Of a stretch of DNA of 10,436 nucleotides, positions 7,806 to 10,436 are shown piece by piece (position 1 is the first letter of the stretch; every line of letters begins with the position of its first letter). Made by a program: the position numbers and the translations under genes. The notes beneath the pieces are model-generated. The model was not told the DNA's origin. It searched no databases and saw nothing but the letters and a program-made list of their open reading frames with translations. The stretch is taken from assembly GCA_028875175.1 (NCBI GenBank), contig JAPPFO010000138.1, positions 1 to 10,436 on the forward strand, written 5' to 3'. The stretch is from Chloroflexota bacterium. Lineage in GTDB: Bacteria; Chloroflexota; UBA11872.

Positions 7806-7866
7806 GCGGGTGGGCCGTCGGAGGCGTTTCGCGATCAGCGCGGCCGTGTCTCCATTCGCCCCCCGC

Positions 7867-8823
7867 TCAGGCGCGCTGGGCCGCGCCCTGTTCCTGCACG
7901 CTTAGACACCACTCACGATACTTCGCCGAGCGTCCCCGCACGATGTCAAAGTACAAGTCCTGCAGCGCGCCCGTCACCGGACCGATCTCGCCGTCGCCGA
8001 TGATGCGGCCGTCGATCTCCCGCACCGGCGAAATCTGCGCCCCCGTTCCCACCAGGAACAGTTCGTCCGCGATATACAACTCCGTGCGGTCGATCGGCCG
8101 CTCGATGGTCTCGATCCCCAGGTCGTCCAGCGCAATCTGCATCACCGTGCCGCGCGTCACGCCTTCCAGGATGTCCTCGCTCAGCGACGGCGTCAGCAGC
8201 TTCCCGTGCCGCACGATGAACAGGTTCTCGCCCGAACCCTCGCTCACGTGCCCGTCGTGCGTCAGCATGATCGCCTCGTCGAACCCGGATTCCAGCGCCT
8301 CCGTCTTGGCCAGCGACGAGTTCACGTAAATCCCCGTCACCTTGCCTCGCGCCGGGATCATGTTGTCGTTCACCCGCCGCCACGCCGAAATCGTGCAGCG
8401 AATCGGCTTCTCGATATCCAGGTAATTGCCAAACGGCAGCGCGAACAGCGTGAACCCGTTCTCGATCGGCTGCAGCCCGTCCGGCCCCATCGCCACCATA
8501 TTCAGGCCTACTTGTAGCGCGCTTTTGAACGCCAGCGGCCGCACGTACACGTCCTCGCGGAAGTTCCCCGCCCGCAGCACGTTCACGCAGATCTCCACCA
8601 ACTCGTCCACCGAGTAGTCGATCCCGATCCGCAGGATCCGGGCCGATTGGTGCATCCGCTCAAAATGCTCGCGCACCCGGAACAGCAGCAACTGCTCCTC
8701 TTCGTCGTCCCAGTACGCGCGAATCCCCTCGAACACCCCGGTCCCGTAATTCAGCGCGTGCGTCATCACGTTGACCTTGGCATCCGCCAGAGCCATGTAT
8801 TCGCCGTTAAGGAACGCTTGCAT
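7867..8823 (-). CDS. ilvE: Branched-chain amino acid aminotransferase (class IV PLP enzyme)
   Basis: This PLP-dependent transaminase interconverts Leu, Ile and Val with their 2-oxo acids using glutamate/2-oxoglutarate, the last step of branched-chain amino acid synthesis. The 318 residues from ATG 8823 fit the family (E. coli IlvE has 309). Visible motifs, numbered from that ATG, include THALNYGTGVFEGIRAY (21-37), the PLP lysine K161 in ARGKVTGIYVNSSLAK, and VSEGSGENLF (193-202) with E195 matching the Glu that contacts the PLP ring nitrogen. EGVTRGTV and the GTGA segment near the C terminus complete the fold. The segment WRRVNDNM before the lysine is typical of IlvE rather than D-amino acid transaminase or aminodeoxychorismate lyase. 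A GTG at 8847 would add eight residues. ATG 8823 is chosen because GGGAG lies 5 nt upstream and MQAFLNGEYM resembles a normal family start. It lies 133 bp upstream of rnc on the same strand; no other ilv/leu genes are present. Confidence 0.94.
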   Translation of the reverse strand: MQAFLNGEYMALADAKVNVMTHALNYGTGVFEGIRAYWDDEEEQLLLFRVREHFERMHQSARILRIGIDYSVDELVEICVNVLRAGNFREDVYVRPLAFKSALQVGLNMVAMGPDGLQPIENGFTLFALPFGNYLDIEKPIRCTISAWRRVNDNMIPARGKVTGIYVNSSLAKTEALESGFDEAIMLTHDGHVSEGSGENLFIVRHGKLLTPSLSEDILEGVTRGTVMQIALDDLGIETIERPIDRTELYIADELFLVGTGAQISPVREIDGRIIGDGEIGPVTGALQDLYFDIVRGRSAKYREWCLSVQEQGAAQRA

Positions 8824-8828
8824 CAGGA

Positions 8829-8833
8829 CTCCC
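8829..8833 (-). promoter_or_regulatory. Ribosome binding site deciding the ilvE start
   Basis: GGGAG (8833 to 8829 on the - strand) is 5 nt before ATG 8823. It selects this start over the GTG at 8847, which has no comparable motif. Confidence 0.65.
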
Positions 8834-9043
8834 GCCAACCGGCGCACACCTGCAAAACGCGCGCAACCGCGCCACGCTCATAGCGCAGGCGCGGACGCGC
8901 CGCATGGTATCACCGGCCCCCCGGTGGCATCGGCTTCTCCCCGCTCTCCTGGAGGCGAGACTTGAAGTGAGCGAGTCGCAGTCTTCTACCTTTCCCGCTG
9001 GAGACCCTTGCATAACCCCCTCATTTGGGGGCGCGGCCTCTTA

Positions 9044-9088
9044 CCTCCCCCGCGGGGGAGGCCGGCGGCGTCTTCGGCCCCGGGTGAG
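9044..9088. repeat. Diverged copy of the two-hairpin module with a perfect 18-bp palindrome
   Basis: CCTCCCCCGCGGGGGAGG at 9044-9061 is a perfect palindrome occupying the place of hairpin 1. It is followed by a 9-bp stem with two mismatches (9062-9070 with 9075-9083) around a TCTT loop, then GTGAG. Order and loop match the copy at 9133-9186 although the stem sequences differ. There is no T-run, so an intrinsic terminator is unlikely. Confidence 0.6.
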
Positions 9089-9132
9089 CAACGGTGTGCG
9101 GCGTCAATCTCTTGGAGGCGACGCCGTTCTTT

Positions 9133-9227
9133 CCCCTCTCCTGGGGGAGAGGCAGATTCGGGCGTCTTCGGCCGAAATCGGTGAGGGGTCTTCCGGGCAA
9201 CCGGCCTCAAGTTACGTAAACGTCTCC
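9133..9227. repeat. Full copy of the two-hairpin module joined to the GTTACG end module
   Basis: Hairpin 1 is CCTCTCC (9135-9141) with GGAGAGG (9146-9152). Hairpin 2 is TTCGGGCG (9157-9164) with CGGCCGAA (9169-9176), loop TCTT, with one G-G mismatch. GTGAGGGGTCTTCCGGGCAA follows, then GTTACGTAAACGTCTCC at 9211-9227, spaced as in the 64-nt units at 17-208. The 53 nt at 9144-9196 match 10125-10177 at 52 positions. Confidence 0.8.
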
Positions 9228-9820
9228 TCTGGCAGCCGGCCGGAGTCCATCCCGGACTCTATCCGGGAGCGAGGGTCTTCTCGACGCAGCTGTTCACGTG
9301 ATTCGCAGCCGAACACCTCCCGCCGCATGAACACCAGGTCGCCCCGCAGGTCAAAGCTCTCGTAGTACCGCTCGAATCCCCACTTCGCATACAGCCGCCG
9401 CGCCGCCTCATTCGGCCGGTCCACCCCAATCGAAACGTGCGTGCACCCGCGCCTGGTGGCCAGCGCCGACGCGCTTCGCACCAGTCCCTCCGCCACCCCC
9501 AGCCGGCGGAACTCCGGCATCACCACCAGCGTATGCACGTACACCACCGGCAGGCCGGCCTCGATCGCCGGGTCGATATGCCGCAGCCGCACCCACAGCT
9601 GCCCAATCGGATTCCCGTTGAAATCCGCCACCAGCCCCCGTTGCACCCCGTCCGCCTGCTCCCGGAAATAGCGCCGCAAGTGCCGCAATCGCGAGGCCAT
9701 GCCCTTCGGTCCCCACAGCTCGCATAGCCGCCGCATCTCATCCACCCGCGCGGCCCGCACGGTCACAGGCACATCAATCCTGATCACCTGCCCACCATCC
9801 GCCGCCCGTTCCAAGCCCAT
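9212..9820 (-). CDS. GNAT family N-acetyltransferase
   Basis: This is a GCN5-related acyl-CoA-dependent transferase; the substrate cannot be read from the sequence. From ATG 9820 it has 202 residues. The acetyl-CoA binding motif A is VHTLVVMPEFRRLGVAEGLV, with the R-x-x-G-x-A pyrophosphate loop at 105-110. A strand with SIGVDRPNEAARRLYAKWGFERY follows, the usual motif B that closes the fold at about 130-152. Residues before about 18 and after about 170 are not recognisable as GNAT. The last codons (EETFT) and the TAA stop are encoded by the end module of the repeat at 9211-9227, so the C terminus appears extended or replaced by repeat insertion. A TTG at 9838 could add six residues; no strong ribosome binding site separates the two starts. 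It is on the same strand as ilvE, about 390 bp upstream, with the repeats in between. Confidence 0.85.
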   Translation of the reverse strand: MGLERAADGGQVIRIDVPVTVRAARVDEMRRLCELWGPKGMASRLRHLRRYFREQADGVQRGLVADFNGNPIGQLWVRLRHIDPAIEAGLPVVYVHTLVVMPEFRRLGVAEGLVRSASALATRRGCTHVSIGVDRPNEAARRLYAKWGFERYYESFDLRGDLVFMRREVFGCESREQLRREDPRSRIESGMDSGRLPEETFT

Positions 9821-9930
9821 CACCACACCCGCCCCCAAAAGCCGTAGCAGCCTACTCGTTTCGGTCTGAATCTCACGTGCCTACACGCACGCTTGGACCA
9901 AGAGCCTCCCTGGTGCGCCGCTCGTCACCC

Positions 9931-10022
9931 TCTCCAATCAGACCGTTGCAAAACCCCGCCTCGACCTCGAATGCCGGGTGGCTCTTCCTCACTTTCCCTC
10001 TGGAAACTGTTGCAAGGCGCCC
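9931..10022. repeat. Two successive reverse-oriented end-module copies
   Basis: CAGACCGTTGCAAAACCCC (9939-9957), preceded by CCCTCTCC, and TGGAAACTGTTGCAAGGCG (10001-10019), preceded by TTTCCCTC, are two diverged copies. They match the reverse complement of GGGTTACGCAAAGGTCTCC together with its CCCTCTCC flank. They are about 62 nt apart, close to the 64-nt period at 17-208, so this may be a decayed tandem pair. Confidence 0.6.
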
Positions 10023-10114
10023 CTCGAACTCGAAGGTGCGGGAGCTTCCGGTCGCGATCGCCGCCGCAGCACCCGCGGACGGACACCAATCTCCAAAGGG
10101 CGTGGCGCTCTTCA

Positions 10115-10177
10115 CCCTCTCCGAGGGGAGAGGCAGATTCGGGCGTCCTCGGCCGAAATCGGTGAGGGGTCTTCCGG
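10115..10177. repeat. Two-hairpin repeat module, copy nearly identical to 9144-9196
   Basis: Hairpin 1 is CCTCTCC (10116-10122) with GGAGAGG (10127-10133). Hairpin 2 is TTCGGGCG (10138-10145) with CGGCCGAA (10150-10157), loop TCCT. Only the loop base differs from the 9144 copy over 53 nt. Similarity stops abruptly after CTTCCGG, and no GTTACG end module follows. Confidence 0.8.
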
Positions 10178-10240
10178 TCGTGGTTTCCACCCCTGCAAGC
10201 CCGGTGGCACGCAGGCGACTTCCGGCCGCGCCACTCTTCA

Positions 10241-10310
10241 CCCTCGCCAAGGGGAGAGGCAGACTCGGCGCACCCGCCGAACTCGGTGAGTGGTCACCCG
10301 CGCAACCAAC
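10241..10310. repeat. Diverged two-hairpin repeat module
   Basis: GGGGAGAGGCAGA is conserved (10251-10263). Hairpin 2 is TCGGCG (10265-10270) with CGCCGA (10275-10280), loop CACC. Relative to the other copies, both members of the internal G-G mismatch are absent and the stem is perfect. GGTGAG and CGCAACCAAC follow as in the unit at 17-80. Confidence 0.7.
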
Positions 10311-10368
10311 CCGGCCACGACGCGGCTCAGGCCAGGGTCAAACACTCTTGTGAGACGCCGCTCTTTCT

Positions 10369-10400
10369 CCCTCGCCCTTGAGAGACCTTTGCAAAACTCC
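10369..10400. repeat. Reverse-oriented end module at the right edge
   Basis: CCCTCGCCCTTGAGA is followed by GAGACCTTTGCAAAACTCC (10382-10400). This is the reverse complement arrangement of GGGTTACGCAAAGGTCTCC plus its TCTGGGAGAGGG flank at 111-150. It could be the left end of a further element outside the window. Confidence 0.65.
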
Positions 10401-10436
10401 GGCGGGCGGCGCATGGTGACGACCAGCAGGTTGACC

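Larger units (their letters stand above)
9000..9227. repeat. 228-bp miniature element bounded by imperfect inverted repeats
   Basis: The left end GGAGACCCTTGCATAAC (9000-9016) and the reverse complement of the right end GTTACGTAAACGTCTCC (9211-9227) agree at 13 of 17 positions. Inside are several nested hairpins: CCCCC/GGGGG (9016-9031), the 18-bp palindrome at 9044-9061, a GC-rich stem at 9062-9083, CGGCGTC/GACGCCG (9099-9126), and the two-hairpin module at 9133-9176. There is no coding sequence long enough for a transposase. The ends resemble the GGTCTCC-type ends recurring throughout the window, so a non-autonomous MITE-like element is plausible, but no target-site duplication was established. 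Confidence 0.5.
9821..10436. other. Gene-free, repeat-rich stretch at the right edge
   Basis: Some 600 bp hold no convincing gene. The open frames that cross the stretch are low-complexity and run through repeat copies. Contents are three reverse-oriented end-module copies (near 9931-9957, 9995-10022 and 10369-10400) and two two-hairpin modules (10115-10177 and 10241-10310), spaced by unremarkable GC-rich sequence. The last bases (10413 onward, ATGGTGACGACC) could start a gene on + or be part of one on -; this cannot be decided at the edge. Confidence 0.6.

Noticed and set aside
7741..7866. tRNA or small RNA gene in the ilvE-rnc gap
   Set aside because: No cloverleaf arms or CCA end could be fitted; only short isolated stems are present.
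9044..9061. Intrinsic terminator
   Set aside because: The palindrome is perfect and GC-rich but has no T-run on either side.
8904..9365. A 153-codon + strand frame across the repeat block
   Set aside because: It covers the hairpin repeats and then runs antisense to the GNAT gene. The composition is repeat-derived.
9877..10353. A 158-codon + strand frame in the right intergenic stretch
   Set aside because: It runs through two repeat modules and has no conserved-looking segments; it is open because of GC content.
10294..10436. C-terminal end of a - strand gene, or start of a + strand gene at ATG 10413
   Set aside because: Several frames stay open to the edge and run into repeat sequence; nothing identifies a family, so no gene is called.

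Overview
The window is a GC-rich piece of bacterial chromosome with six protein-coding genes and an unusually dense set of short dispersed repeats. The gene set (FtsE-type ATPase, S41 C-terminal processing protease, stand-alone PASTA protein, SMC, RNase III, class IV branched-chain aminotransferase) together with the protein style and high GC suggests a member of Chloroflexota (Dehalococcoidia/SAR202-like). That placement is inferred from the general look of the proteins, not from a search.

Layout: positions 1-208 hold repeat sequence, including three perfectly phased 64-nt units (17-208). They abut an ftsE-like gene on the + strand (to 898), followed by an S41 protease (991-2235). The ftsX gene normally next to ftsE is absent. 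Facing them on the - strand is a cluster transcribed right to left: ilvE-like aminotransferase (8823 to 7867), rnc (7733 to 6990), smc (7009 to 3425, overlapping rnc by 20 bp) and a four-PASTA membrane protein (3352 to 2225). The protease and PASTA genes converge and overlap by 11 bp at their stops. A GNAT acetyltransferase (9820 to 9212, - strand) lies further upstream. Its stop codon sits inside a repeat.

The ordinary part is cell-envelope and chromosome housekeeping: envelope division and proteolysis (FtsE, S41 protease, PASTA protein), chromosome organisation and RNA processing (the common rnc-smc pair), and branched-chain amino acid transamination. The unusual part is the repeat family in 1-208, 9000-9235 and about 9930-10436. 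It has two kinds of module: a two-hairpin module (four copies, whose second hairpin keeps pairing while its sequence changes) and an end-like module built on GGAGACCTTTGCRTAACCC, found in both orientations. One pair of the latter brackets 9000-9227 like a miniature inverted-repeat element. Repeats touch the 5' end of ftsE and form the 3' end of the GNAT gene. Positions 9821-10436 have no convincing gene.
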